In this document: piece after piece, positions 38,482 through 47,054 of the stretch | Layout: the number at the start of each line of letters is the position of its first letter | Numbering within the stretch: the stretch's first letter is position 1 | The notes under the pieces: model-generated | The model's input: the letters and a program-made list of their open reading frames with translations, nothing else | What the model was told of the DNA's origin: nothing | The model's database searches: none | Assembly: GCF_900110275.1 (NCBI RefSeq) | Contig: NZ_FODC01000001.1 | Coordinates: 1-64,000, forward strand | Length of the DNA stretch: 64,000 nt | Origin: Duganella sp. CF517 | GTDB taxonomy: Bacteria > Pseudomonadota > Gammaproteobacteria > Burkholderiales > Burkholderiaceae_D | Reading direction: 5' to 3' | Made by a program: the position numbers and the translations under genes

Positions 38482-38930
38482 TCTCAATTACATCCGAAAA
38501 TTTTTAATAGATAACTACAGAGGGTTTCATGATTTTAATCAAAGAAAAGCACACTAGCGATTGTGGATAGATGCCCGCTTTCGTTGAGTGCCGCATCCAA
38601 GTTGAACATATCGAATGACCGTTTCGACCAGATAATCGGAAATTTTGCTCTCGCAGCATCTGCCCTTAAAATTTGAACCCTAAGCGCCGGTGCCAATGAA
38701 TTAACAACGTCGAGCGGGTACTCAGGGAGCTGAGCGAGGTGTCGGCGCGGTCGAACCGGTCTTGCCACCCTAACTAAATTTGCGTTCGCTCCGCTGATCG
38801 TTACAGCAATTAGCAAAATTTGAGGGCTTGAGATTGGGCGCTACGCTCGAAGAAAAGTAATTATGAATTTGCGGTATACGGCTTGTCAACTAATGAGGCA
38901 CCTCGCTTTCAAATGAGTTGAAAAACCTCT
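38482..38930. other. Non-coding stretch between immunity genes, nothing recognised
   Basis: About 450 bases of mixed composition. A 93-codon reverse frame at 38535-38816 has no recognisable protein character, start signal or partner, and is not accepted as a gene. No transposase remnant or strong hairpin was found. It probably consists of degraded module DNA. Confidence 0.5.
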
Positions 38931-39125
38931 GTTTAAGAAGCATTAAAAAAATTTGGTAAATTGAAAGCAGATGAAAAGTATGGTTTTGAACCAGCGTTGT
39001 GCATCGGTGGTATGCCGCGCTTGGAAAATCGTGTAAAGGTCAAGATGCTTGAACATCTACTGTTGGTCGAACAGCTGGGGGAAGTAAAAATTATTCCTAT
39101 TGATGTCAGCGGGCGAGTGCCCTGA
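38931..39125 (+). pseudogene. 3' fragment of a GAD-like/DUF1851 immunity gene
   Basis: It encodes the C-terminal 60 residues of a GAD-like protein (ADEKYGFEPALCIGGMP, EHLLLVEQLGEVKIIPIDVS) ending at TGA 39123, matching the end of the intact gene at 39288. A missing G near 38940 disrupts the upstream frame, and the rest of the gene is gone. It stands in tandem before the intact copy. Confidence 0.75.
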
Positions 39126-39190
39126 GTTGGTTCATCGGCGCGCTCGGCGCAAGCGGTGTCGAAGGCGCCGAAGCTTGACAGCACCGCAAG

Positions 39191-39287
39191 CGCAACTAAT
39201 TCGGGCTTGGTAAAGAAGACACCCATCCTCCGCCAGGATTGCAGTTCCAGCTTGAGGATGGAGGCGATCTCGATTGAGAGGCTCTGC
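39191..39287 (+). repeat. Leader repeat before GAD-like immunity genes (three copies)
   Basis: A roughly 100-bp sequence beginning CGCAACTAAT and ending in the ribosome binding site GAGAGGCTCTGC precedes the GAD-like gene at 39288. It recurs at 29691-29789 (before the gene remnant) and 40100-40197 (before, but now separated from, the gene at 40325). It is the shared promoter/leader of the tandem duplicates and marks their duplication unit. Confidence 0.75.
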
Positions 39288-39935
39288 ATGGATGAATGTT
39301 ATGAAATGTTCCTTTCGGAACTAGGCCCACAGTTTGTGAAGGTGCAGCTATCACCTCACCAGATAGCAAAATTCGAGGGACGCTTACCGGAACAGCTACT
39401 CGAGTACTGGAAACTCTACGGCTGGAGTGGGTACTATGACGGCCTTTTTTGGTTGGTAAATCCAGACGACTACGTCTCGGTCGTCAACGCTTGGTTGGAA
39501 GGGGCCCAGATCGAAAATAGAAGCGATTATTTGGCAATTGCGCGAACTGCGTTTGGTCGTATTTTTTTGTGGAATAAGAAAAGTGGTCAAAATGTGACAA
39601 TAGTGCCACTTGATTCGCAAATTATTACTTCGCCAGCAAATAAAAAAGTTGTGGCCGGAGACGATACAATTGCATTGCAGTCTTTCCTGATTGGAAAAGA
39701 GCCAGATCGTTTGGATATTGAAGATGTGAAAGAAAAAAAATTATTTAAACGTGCGCTGAAGAAACTGGGACCCGTCGCCGTAGATGAAATGTACGGTTTC
39801 GAACCAGCATTGTGTATCGGCGGCATGCCGGTATTGGAAAACATTAAAAAAGTAAAAATAATTGAACACTTGATACTTTTGGAGCAACTCGGGGAGATCG
39901 AGATAATGCATATCGACGTTAGCAGGCATTTGTAA
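39288..39935 (+). CDS. GAD-like/DUF1851 domain immunity protein (Tdi1-like), intact copy
   Basis: A 215-residue cytoplasmic protein. The N-terminal GAD-like part (about 1-90: FLSELGPQFVKVQLS, LLEYWKLYGWSGYYDGLFW) and the C-terminal DUF1851 part (about 150-215: LFKRALKKLG, EMYGFEPALCIGGMP, HLILLEQLGEIEI) match the architecture of Tdi1, the immunity protein for the Agrobacterium DNase effector Tde1. ATG 39288 is chosen because GAGAGG lies six bases upstream; ATG 39258 is possible. No Tde1-like toxin is visible, so it is an orphan immunity gene within a tandem array. Confidence 0.8.
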   Translation: MDECYEMFLSELGPQFVKVQLSPHQIAKFEGRLPEQLLEYWKLYGWSGYYDGLFWLVNPDDYVSVVNAWLEGAQIENRSDYLAIARTAFGRIFLWNKKSGQNVTIVPLDSQIITSPANKKVVAGDDTIALQSFLIGKEPDRLDIEDVKEKKLFKRALKKLGPVAVDEMYGFEPALCIGGMPVLENIKKVKIIEHLILLEQLGEIEIMHIDVSRHL

Positions 39936-40324
39936 TCGACGTGTTTGCCTGAGACTGGCCGTGATTTGATTGCGGCAATCCGCGCTGAAGTCGCATGCAT
40001 TGGCGGGCAGCCTTTTTTCTTAATGCGTCGCCGGTTGCTTCGCTCGATAAACTATCGGCTCCAGTCGGTATGAGCGCCCGCAATATTGCAAACCGCACGC
40101 GCAACTAATCGGCCTTGGTAAAGAAGACACTCATCCTCCGCCAGTATTGCAGTTCCAGCTTGAGGATGGTGAAGCGATCTCGTTTGAGAGGCTTTGCCAT
40201 CGCTAGAGAACCAGACCTACCGCAACTGTTGACATATCATGATGAGCCGGCACCAACCAGGCGAGCACGGCATTGCACGGCACGGCACGGCACGTGCGTC
40301 CAGATTGACGATTTAGGAAAATAA

Positions 40325-40972
40325 ATAGATGGTTTCTATCAAGTATTTTTGGAAGAACTAGGCCCTCAGATTAAAAAAGTAATTCCGAGCGCTAGCAAAA
40401 TTGAAGAGTACAGCGGCGTGTTGCCGGGAGCATTGCTCGAGTATTGGCGCTCATACGGCTGGGGTGGGTTTCATGACGGCCTGTTTTGGATAACCAATCC
40501 AGATGACTTCTCGCCAGTAATAAAGGCTTGGCTCGCCCATGTGAACATCCCTAAAGATAGTGACTACCATGTAATTGCAAGAACTGCATTCGGGCATTTA
40601 TATTTATGGGATCGGCAAAGCGGGCAAACCATCACCATTTCGCCACACTATTCCCAAATATTCACTTGCCCCGCAGATTCAGATATAGTTAGCGGAAATT
40701 CAGACTTCTCACTGAAATGCTTTTTTTCCGGTCAGGCCGCGAGCTCTTTAGACTTCGACGACTACAAAGACAAGCCTCTGTTTAAACGCGCCGTTAAAAA
40801 ATTGGGCATTTTGGAATCGGACGAGATGTATAGTTTCGAACCTGCGCTGACTATTGGTAGCATGCCGAAGTTAGAAAATTTAGTGAAAGTAAAGATGGTT
40901 GAGCAGTTAGTTCTATTGGAGCAACTGGGCGACGTGGAAGTCCTGCACATGGATGTTAGTGGCCATATTTGA
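40325..40972 (+). CDS. GAD-like/DUF1851 domain immunity protein, second copy with ATA at the start position
   Basis: About 215 residues, homologous to the gene at 39288 over its whole length (LLEYWRSYGWGGFHDGLFW, FKRAVKKLGILESDEMYSFEPAL). The family start would fall at 40325, where the codon is ATA; an AGGA at 40315-40318 stands six bases before it, correctly spaced. The next usable codon is TTG 40349, which would trim eight residues (starting MEELGPQ). The gene may use a rare ATA start, use TTG, or have lost its start recently. The leader repeat copy at 40100-40197 is separated from it by about 125 bases, including a GCACG tandem repeat. Confidence 0.65.
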   Translation: MDGFYQVFLEELGPQIKKVIPSASKIEEYSGVLPGALLEYWRSYGWGGFHDGLFWITNPDDFSPVIKAWLAHVNIPKDSDYHVIARTAFGHLYLWDRQSGQTITISPHYSQIFTCPADSDIVSGNSDFSLKCFFSGQAASSLDFDDYKDKPLFKRAVKKLGILESDEMYSFEPALTIGSMPKLENLVKVKMVEQLVLLEQLGDVEVLHMDVSGHI

Positions 40973-41130
40973 CGCTAATAGACTGGCTTAGAACAACTGC
41001 GCAGGCAAGCATGTCGTGCGGCAAACCAATCTTGTTTGAATAGATAATGCCATTGATGACCTTCCCTGGCCCTTCCCATTCAGATTGGAAGGTCGAGCGC
41101 GTGCTTGAGAAAGGCATCGAAAGATGAGAG

Positions 41131-42234
41131 ATGAACAAGAAAGGTGCAATGCTTTACCTGGATGAAGATCCTATTCCCAAAAGCGATTTCATGTTGCCCT
41201 CGGACCTGGAACGTCGGCAGATTTTTTATTGGCTTCAAAAAGTAAGCTCCGTCACCGCCTGGCGCCGGATCTTCATGTACTACAAAGCCTGGATAACAGT
41301 CGCTGAAAACAGCTTGTTGGAGGCCGAAAGACGAGGCTGGGGTGACAAGACCTCGCTACCGCGCAGCACCTATCTGCGGATATCGAAGGGCCTTGCGTAC
41401 TTTGAAAAAGGCGTGGCTCAACTTGAGAAAGGCAACACCGCGCCCTTCGAATCGTATAGCGATTTGCGCACCGCCATGGACCTGCTCTTCATGTATGCCA
41501 CAGACGTGCGACGGGTCGACGAGGGGGAAAACGGTATCGATGAAGAACACACGCCACTGTGGCAAGAATATTGTGAGGCGATGCGTTCAGCGATGACCGC
41601 CTGGCACGAATGCGCATACCACATGGTAGCGCCACGATATCATGGCGGCGGGCTTCGGTTTTACCATCGGTGGCTAAAAAAAGAATTGCAGCACACGCCC
41701 TTCCCCGGCCAGCTGGATCCCGTGCCGGAACCGGCGGCTCCTATTTTTGTCCGGGCAAACGGGCGTGCGTCTTGCGCGGGAATCTGGGAACCTGTAGCGG
41801 CGCCGGCATCGTCGTTCCTGAGTCGATTTACCGGGTCGTGGAAGCCGCAGCCGCCGCTTGAGATTGTCGGCGCGATGGCCTACTTCACGCCGTATTCGAC
41901 AGCGCCAAGGATCAGTATCGGGGACGACACCGGGAGCACCAAGTTAAACATGGCATGGCGCTTACTGTGGCGCGATGACCGTTACACTGGCGGCGGCGTC
42001 CCTGAGGTTGAGGCGCAGTATCGCTTCCTTGAACCGGACGGCTCCAGGCCGAAAAGCTCGGGTCCACCGTCTATCGACGACACCGTATGGGCAGAAAGCG
42101 GGGCAGCGGCGCAGCTTGCCGGCAAATGGACAATCGAGTCCGATACCTACAGCGTCATGCGGCAAAAAGGCCAGAGGCTGCCGTTTGTCCAAGGCAGGTC
42201 GCATCGGTGGATTTTGACTAGGCCACCAAACTAG
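41131..42234 (+). CDS. Imm71/Imm72-like immunity protein
   Basis: A 367-residue cytoplasmic protein. The N-terminal half (SDLERRQIFYWLQKVSSVTA, RRIFMYYKAWITVAENSLLE) resembles the Imm71/Imm72 families described beside T6SS effectors. The C-terminal half (about 235-365) contains WRLLWRDDRYTGGGVPEVEA and ends HRWILTRPPN, a separate small beta-rich domain. A GAGAG lies just before ATG 41131. No toxin gene precedes it, so it is another orphan immunity candidate. Confidence 0.6.
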   Translation: MNKKGAMLYLDEDPIPKSDFMLPSDLERRQIFYWLQKVSSVTAWRRIFMYYKAWITVAENSLLEAERRGWGDKTSLPRSTYLRISKGLAYFEKGVAQLEKGNTAPFESYSDLRTAMDLLFMYATDVRRVDEGENGIDEEHTPLWQEYCEAMRSAMTAWHECAYHMVAPRYHGGGLRFYHRWLKKELQHTPFPGQLDPVPEPAAPIFVRANGRASCAGIWEPVAAPASSFLSRFTGSWKPQPPLEIVGAMAYFTPYSTAPRISIGDDTGSTKLNMAWRLLWRDDRYTGGGVPEVEAQYRFLEPDGSRPKSSGPPSIDDTVWAESGAAAQLAGKWTIESDTYSVMRQKGQRLPFVQGRSHRWILTRPPN

Positions 42235-42285
42235 TGTGGTCCGACCTTGTACCGTGCGCCCGCGAAATTCTTAACCAGGTGATTC

Positions 42286-42723
42286 ATGACTCGACCAATT
42301 TCACTCTTGCTTTTGCTGCTGTCGACGACTTACTGTTCAGCGCAAACCTTATGCGCCCCGAACGAACAGGTGTTCTTTTCCTGCCCTGTCGGAAAGAAAG
42401 TCGTGTCCCTCTGCACCACCGCCCAGGCGATGTCGTACCGCTTTGGCACGCCGAAGAAAATCGAGATGACGTACAGCGGCGGCGCGGCCACACAACAATT
42501 CAGTCGCAGGGAGGCGTTTGGCGCCAGCAATTCGGCGAAAGTCATTTGGTTCACCAACGACGACGTCAAGTACTCGCTGTATTCGCCCGCACGCGGCGGC
42601 CCTATCCTCGAAGTTGAAAAGGACGACAAGACGCTCGCGCGCATGGAATGCAAGAACGGCTGGACATCGACGGTCGGCGATATCGATCGGTTGTCGCCGT
42701 TTATCAGAGAGGTCGCTCAGTGA
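42286..42723 (+). CDS. Exported hypothetical protein
   Basis: A 145-residue protein with a cleavable signal peptide (MTRPISLLLLLLSTTYCSAQ) and cysteines at TLCAPNE, FFSCPVG, SLCTTA and MECKNG, enough for two disulfides. The beta-rich mature part is unrecognised. Its TGA overlaps the GTG of the next gene by four bases (GTGA), so the two exported proteins are probably co-translated. It lies at the right edge of the effector island; an immunity role is possible but unsupported. Confidence 0.65.
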   Translation: MTRPISLLLLLLSTTYCSAQTLCAPNEQVFFSCPVGKKVVSLCTTAQAMSYRFGTPKKIEMTYSGGAATQQFSRREAFGASNSAKVIWFTNDDVKYSLYSPARGGPILEVEKDDKTLARMECKNGWTSTVGDIDRLSPFIREVAQ

Positions 42724-43322
42724 AAAGGTCCAAGCGCTTCACATTCGCGGCTTGGGCCCTCTGCTGCGCGCCGCTATTGCAAGCCGCCACCCCTGTCGAT
42801 GCGAACTTCCTCGCGACGCAACACATTGCCGTACAAGGAGATCTTATCGGCGCACATCGCCTAACGGACAAGGCCGGCGAACACGTGCTGGTCCTCAGCC
42901 GCAAGCAAGCAACGGATTCGTTCAAGCTAAACGCCAGCTACTTTACGCGTGGCGAAACCGGCTGGAAGCAGGAATGGGACATACGCGACGGCGTCGACTG
43001 CCCCGGCCTCGATGCCGACGCCGGCTTCTTCCCTGCCGCCACCACCTTCACCGATTTGAACCACGACGGGCGGATGGAGGTCACGGTCAGCTACCGCACC
43101 TTCTGCGGCGGCGGCGTCGATCCCTATGTGGTCAAGGTCATCCTCAGGGACGGCGCGACCAAGCTGGCGATTCGTGGCGAGTCGCTGGTGCGCTTCCCCG
43201 GCCAGCCGCCATTCGGCGGCGAACACAAGCACGACAAGGCGCTGCTCTCGCCCGCCTACGCCGCCTATAAACAGCACCTGGATCGGGTCTGGACAACGGT
43301 CTCCGCGGACAATCGCAAATAG
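42720..43322 (+). CDS. Exported protein resembling the M949_RS01915-type family
   Basis: A 200-residue protein with a signal peptide (to about LLQAATP) that I match loosely to small exported proteins annotated as M949_RS01915 family. FTDLNHDGRMEVTVSYRTFC is an FG-GAP-like calcium-loop repeat, followed by VVKVILRDGATKLAIRG. The start is GTG 42720, overlapping the previous stop; the longer ATG-initiated frame at 42648 lacks the signal peptide at its N-terminus. Function unknown; it is paired with the gene at 42286. Confidence 0.6.
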   Translation: MKRSKRFTFAAWALCCAPLLQAATPVDANFLATQHIAVQGDLIGAHRLTDKAGEHVLVLSRKQATDSFKLNASYFTRGETGWKQEWDIRDGVDCPGLDADAGFFPAATTFTDLNHDGRMEVTVSYRTFCGGGVDPYVVKVILRDGATKLAIRGESLVRFPGQPPFGGEHKHDKALLSPAYAAYKQHLDRVWTTVSADNRK

Positions 43323-43444
43323 CCGCCTAGGGCATCTGCCCTATCACTACGATCAACTTTCTCTTTGTATAATGCTTTTGCTTAGCCGGTCCGCGTGACG
43401 TGAAGAAAAACCGGATATCGAACACACCAACGAGGCGAAACCCC

Positions 43445-44770
43445 ATGCATAACAAAGAAAACGAAAGAACGTTGCCCGGCAAAGCCGCACCAGGCCAAAG
43501 CGCCCCCGAACGCCCGCTGACCCGCCAGGACTACAAAACCCTGTCTCTGGCCGCGCTCGGTGGCGCACTGGAATTCTACGACTTCATCATCTTCGTCTTT
43601 TTCGCCACCTCGATCGGCGCGCTGTTCTTCCCGCCGACGATGCCGGATTGGCTGCGCCTGTTCCAAACCTTCGGCATTTTCGCCGCCGGCTACGTGGTGC
43701 GCCCGCTGGGCGGCATGGTCATGGCCCACTTCGGCGACCTGCTGGGGCGCAAGAAGATGTTCAACCTGTCGATCCTGCTGATGGCCGTGCCGACCCTGCT
43801 GATCGGCCTGCTGCCGACGTACGCCACCATCGGCCTCGCGGCGCCGCTGTTGCTGTTGTTCCTGCGCGTGTGCCAGGGCGCGGCCGTCGGCGGCGAGGTG
43901 CCCGGCGCGTGGGTGTTCGTGTCCGAGCACGTGCCGGCGCGCCGCATCGGCTACGCCTGCGGCACCCTGACCGCCGGCCTGACCTTCGGCATCCTGCTCG
44001 GCTCGCTGGTGGCGACCGGCATCAACAGTGCCTTCACGCCGGCGGAAGTGCTTGACTACGGCTGGCGCCTGCCGTTCGTGCTGGGCGGCGTGTTCGGCCT
44101 GGGCGCGATGTACCTGCGCCGCTGGCTGCACGAGACGCCGGTCTTCCTCGAACTGCAGCAGCGCAAGGCGCTGGCCGCCGAGATGCCGCTCAAGGCGGTG
44201 CTGCGCGAGCACCGGCGCGCGGTCGCGCTGTCGATGCTGCTGACGTGGATGCTGTCGGCCGCCATCGTCGTGGTGATCCTGATGACGCCGGCGCTGCTGC
44301 AAAAGGTCTACGGCTTCGACGCCCGTACCGCGCTGCCGGCCAACACGGCGGCGACCTTGTGCCTGGCGTTCGGCTGCATCATCTACGGCGTGCTGGCCGA
44401 CCGTTTCGGCGCGCGCCGCATGCTGATCGGCGGCGCCGTGCTGCTGGCCGTCTGCACCTGGCTGTTCTACACCACGCTCAAGGCGCGCCCCGACCTGCTG
44501 CTGCCGTTGTACGCGCTGCTGGGGCTGAGCGTGGGCGTGGTCGGTGTCGTGCCCAGTGCGATGGTGCGCGCCTTCCCGGCGCCGGTGCGCTTCTCCGGCC
44601 TGTCGTTCTCCTACAACGTGGCGTATGCGATCTTCGGCGGCCTGACCCCGATCATGGTGACGCTGATGCTGAAAACCCAGCCGCTGGCGCCGGCCTACTA
44701 CGTCATCGCGCTGTGCGGCATCGGCGCGGTCACGGCGCTGTTCATCCGGGAGCGGCCGCTCAACACCTGA
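43445..44770 (+). CDS. MFS transporter of the metabolite:H+ symporter (MHS) family
   Basis: A 441-residue inner-membrane protein with twelve predicted helices. LGGALEFYDFIIFVFFATSI and HFGDLLGRKKMFNLSILLMA, with the RKKMF loop after helix 2, are typical of the MHS group (ProP, KgtP, ShiA relatives), which import organic acids or osmolytes with protons. The substrate cannot be assigned. ATG 43445 is chosen over the upstream extension to 43400, which adds basic non-conserved residues. It is the first ordinary chromosomal gene to the right of the effector island and has no evident operon partner. Confidence 0.8.
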   Translation: MHNKENERTLPGKAAPGQSAPERPLTRQDYKTLSLAALGGALEFYDFIIFVFFATSIGALFFPPTMPDWLRLFQTFGIFAAGYVVRPLGGMVMAHFGDLLGRKKMFNLSILLMAVPTLLIGLLPTYATIGLAAPLLLLFLRVCQGAAVGGEVPGAWVFVSEHVPARRIGYACGTLTAGLTFGILLGSLVATGINSAFTPAEVLDYGWRLPFVLGGVFGLGAMYLRRWLHETPVFLELQQRKALAAEMPLKAVLREHRRAVALSMLLTWMLSAAIVVVILMTPALLQKVYGFDARTALPANTAATLCLAFGCIIYGVLADRFGARRMLIGGAVLLAVCTWLFYTTLKARPDLLLPLYALLGLSVGVVGVVPSAMVRAFPAPVRFSGLSFSYNVAYAIFGGLTPIMVTLMLKTQPLAPAYYVIALCGIGAVTALFIRERPLNT

Positions 44771-44903
44771 CAGCGCAGCGGCGCACCGCACGGTACAATC
44801 CCAGCCCGGGCGTTAAGAAATGCTATCGTTCGGCTCTCGGGACGGGTTTGTCCAATACAAGCCCGCCTTCCGCCACCGCCACCGCCACCGGAAAAGTTAG
44901 ACC

Positions 44904-47039
44904 ATGCCGCAACCCCAGTCCACGCCCCATCCCGCCCACGACATCGCCTTTGCCGCCGGCGGCGGACAGATGGGGGCGCTGTTGCGCACGTTCGACTGGG
45001 CCGCGACGCCATTGGGTCCGCTGGAAACCTGGCCACCGGCGCTGCGCACCACCGTCAGCATCATGCTCGGTTCGAGCCATCCGATGTATATCGCCTGGGG
45101 GCCCGGACTGCACTTCCTGTTCAACGATGCCTACCGCCCCATCCTCGGCGGCCTCGGCGACCAACCCGAACTGATACTGGGTAAGCCCTTCAACGAGGTT
45201 TGGAGCGACATCTGGCACGTGGTCGGCCCGATGCTGAACGGCGCCATGGCCGGCGCCTGCACCTATGCCGAGGACCAGCCGTTCCTGCTGCACCGCCACG
45301 GCTATCCGGAGCAAATGTATGCGACGTTTTCCGTCAGCCCGGTGCGCGACGGGGCCGGCGCCGTGGCCGGCGTCTTCTGCGTCTGCTCGGAAACGACGGG
45401 CAAGAAGCGGGTCGAGGAGCGCCTGCGCCTGCTCGACACCATCGGCAAGGCCACCAGCATCGCCGCCGACGCCAAAACCATCATGGCCGAGGCCACGCGC
45501 TTGCTGGGCCGGCACCTGGACGTCACCCGCGTGGCCTACGCCGACCTGGAGGCGGACAACGACCGCTTCACGATCCGCCACGACTGGACCGTCGAGGGCG
45601 CATTCAGCACCGTCGGCGTGTACTCGCTCGAGCTGTTCGGCAGCCGCGCCACCGGCAATCTGCGGGCGGGGAAAACCCTGCAGATCAACAACGTCGACAC
45701 CGAGCTGGCGGCCGGCGACGGCTACGAAATGTTCAACCAGATCGGTATCAAGGCCATCATTTGCTGTCCGCTGGTCAAGGGCGGCAAGCTGGTGGCGATG
45801 ATGGCCGTGCACCAGCAACATCCGCGCGCCTGGTCCGCCGACGAGGTGGCGCTGGTGGAGGACGTAGTGGAACGCTGCTGGGCGCACATCGAGCGGGTCC
45901 GCTCGACCGAGGCGCTGCGCGAGGCCGACCGCCATAAATCCGAGTTCCTGGCCACCCTGGCCCACGAGCTGCGCAACCCGCTGGCGCCGGTGCGCAACGG
46001 CCTGGAACTCATGAAGCTGGCCGGCGGCGATCCGGTGGCGATGGCGAAGGTGCGCGCGATGATCGAACGCCAGGTGTCGCACATGGTACATCTGATTAAC
46101 GACCTGCTCGACATCGCGCGCGTCTCCAGCGGCAAGCTGGTGCTGAAGAAGGAACGCGCGGAACTCAAAACGCTGGTCGCCTCGGCGGTCGAAACCAGCC
46201 AGCCGCTGCTGGACGCGGCCGGCCACACGCTGACACTGAACCTGCCCGACGCGCCCGCCATCGTCGAGGTCGACGTGGTCAGGCTCAGTCAGGTGCTCAG
46301 CAACCTGTTGTCCAACGCCGCCAAGTACACGCCCGAGGGAGGCCGCATCGCCATCTCGGCGCGGGTGGCGGACGGCCGCTTGCTGATCGACGTGGCGGAC
46401 GACGGCATCGGCATCGCGCCCGAATCGATCGACAGCGTATTCGAGATGTTCACCCAGGTCGGGCGCAGCATCGCCCACTCCAAGGGCGGATTGGGCATTG
46501 GACTGTCGCTGGTGCGCAGGCTGCTGGAGCTGCATGGCGGCACCGTCACCGCGGCCAGCCCCGGCATCGGCCTGGGCAGCACGTTTTCGATCCGGCTGCC
46601 GTTGGCCGCCATCGACCACCCGTCCGGGCAAGCACCAATCGGGCAGTCGGCGGCACAGCAGGCCGCACCGGCGGCCGGGCTGCGCGTGTTGATCGCCGAC
46701 GACAACCACGACGCCGCCGACACCCTGCGCGACCTGCTGGAGGCCGACGGCCACCTCACGCGTGTCGCCTACGACGGCGCCGGCGCGCTGGCCATCGCCG
46801 AAACGTTCCAGCCGCACGTGGTGCTGCTCGACATCGGCATGCCGGGAATGGACGGTTACGCCACGGCGCGCGCCATGCGCCAGCTTGCGGGCCTGGAACA
46901 CGTCACGCTCGCCGCGCTCACCGGCTGGGGTGCCGCCGAGGACCGCGCCCGCTCGCGCGCGGCCGGCTTCGACCACCATTTGCTCAAGCCCGTCGTGATC
47001 GTCGAACTGCTGGCGATGCTGCGCCAGGCGGCCGCCTGA
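44904..47039 (+). CDS. Hybrid sensor histidine kinase (PAS-GAF-HisKA-HATPase-REC)
   Basis: A 711-residue soluble hybrid kinase without membrane segments. A PAS domain (about 45-165, WGPGLHFLFNDAYRPILG), a GAF domain (about 175-335), HisKA with H354 in ATLAHELRNPL, an HATPase domain (NLLSNAAKYTPEGG, DDGIGI, GGLGIGLSLV) and a C-terminal receiver with phospho-acceptor D643 in VVLLDIGMPGMDG. It probably senses a cytoplasmic or diffusible cue and passes phosphate to an unlinked regulator. It ends 15 bases from the converging LpxR-like gene. No response regulator is adjacent. Confidence 0.9.
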   Translation: MPQPQSTPHPAHDIAFAAGGGQMGALLRTFDWAATPLGPLETWPPALRTTVSIMLGSSHPMYIAWGPGLHFLFNDAYRPILGGLGDQPELILGKPFNEVWSDIWHVVGPMLNGAMAGACTYAEDQPFLLHRHGYPEQMYATFSVSPVRDGAGAVAGVFCVCSETTGKKRVEERLRLLDTIGKATSIAADAKTIMAEATRLLGRHLDVTRVAYADLEADNDRFTIRHDWTVEGAFSTVGVYSLELFGSRATGNLRAGKTLQINNVDTELAAGDGYEMFNQIGIKAIICCPLVKGGKLVAMMAVHQQHPRAWSADEVALVEDVVERCWAHIERVRSTEALREADRHKSEFLATLAHELRNPLAPVRNGLELMKLAGGDPVAMAKVRAMIERQVSHMVHLINDLLDIARVSSGKLVLKKERAELKTLVASAVETSQPLLDAAGHTLTLNLPDAPAIVEVDVVRLSQVLSNLLSNAAKYTPEGGRIAISARVADGRLLIDVADDGIGIAPESIDSVFEMFTQVGRSIAHSKGGLGIGLSLVRRLLELHGGTVTAASPGIGLGSTFSIRLPLAAIDHPSGQAPIGQSAAQQAAPAAGLRVLIADDNHDAADTLRDLLEADGHLTRVAYDGAGALAIAETFQPHVVLLDIGMPGMDGYATARAMRQLAGLEHVTLAALTGWGAAEDRARSRAAGFDHHLLKPVVIVELLAMLRQAAA

Positions 47040-47054
47040 CGCCGCGCGCGTCCT

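Noticed and set aside
38535..38816. Reverse-strand frame of 93 codons in the immunity region
   Set aside because: It has no start signal, family or partner, and its composition is not gene-like.
40275..40294. GCACG tandem repeat as a possible CRISPR or phase-variation tract
   Set aside because: It has only four units of five bases, no spacers and does not lie in a coding frame or promoter core. It is recorded only as a local curiosity.
22824..43322. Insertion sequence or prophage as the cause of the mosaic island
   Set aside because: No transposase, integrase, terminal inverted repeats or tRNA attachment site were found; the vgrG, effector and GAD-like repeats are sufficient to explain the rearrangements.
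44872..44892. CCACCG hexamer repeat before the hybrid kinase
   Set aside because: About three units of simple GC-rich repeat; no evidence of variation or function.
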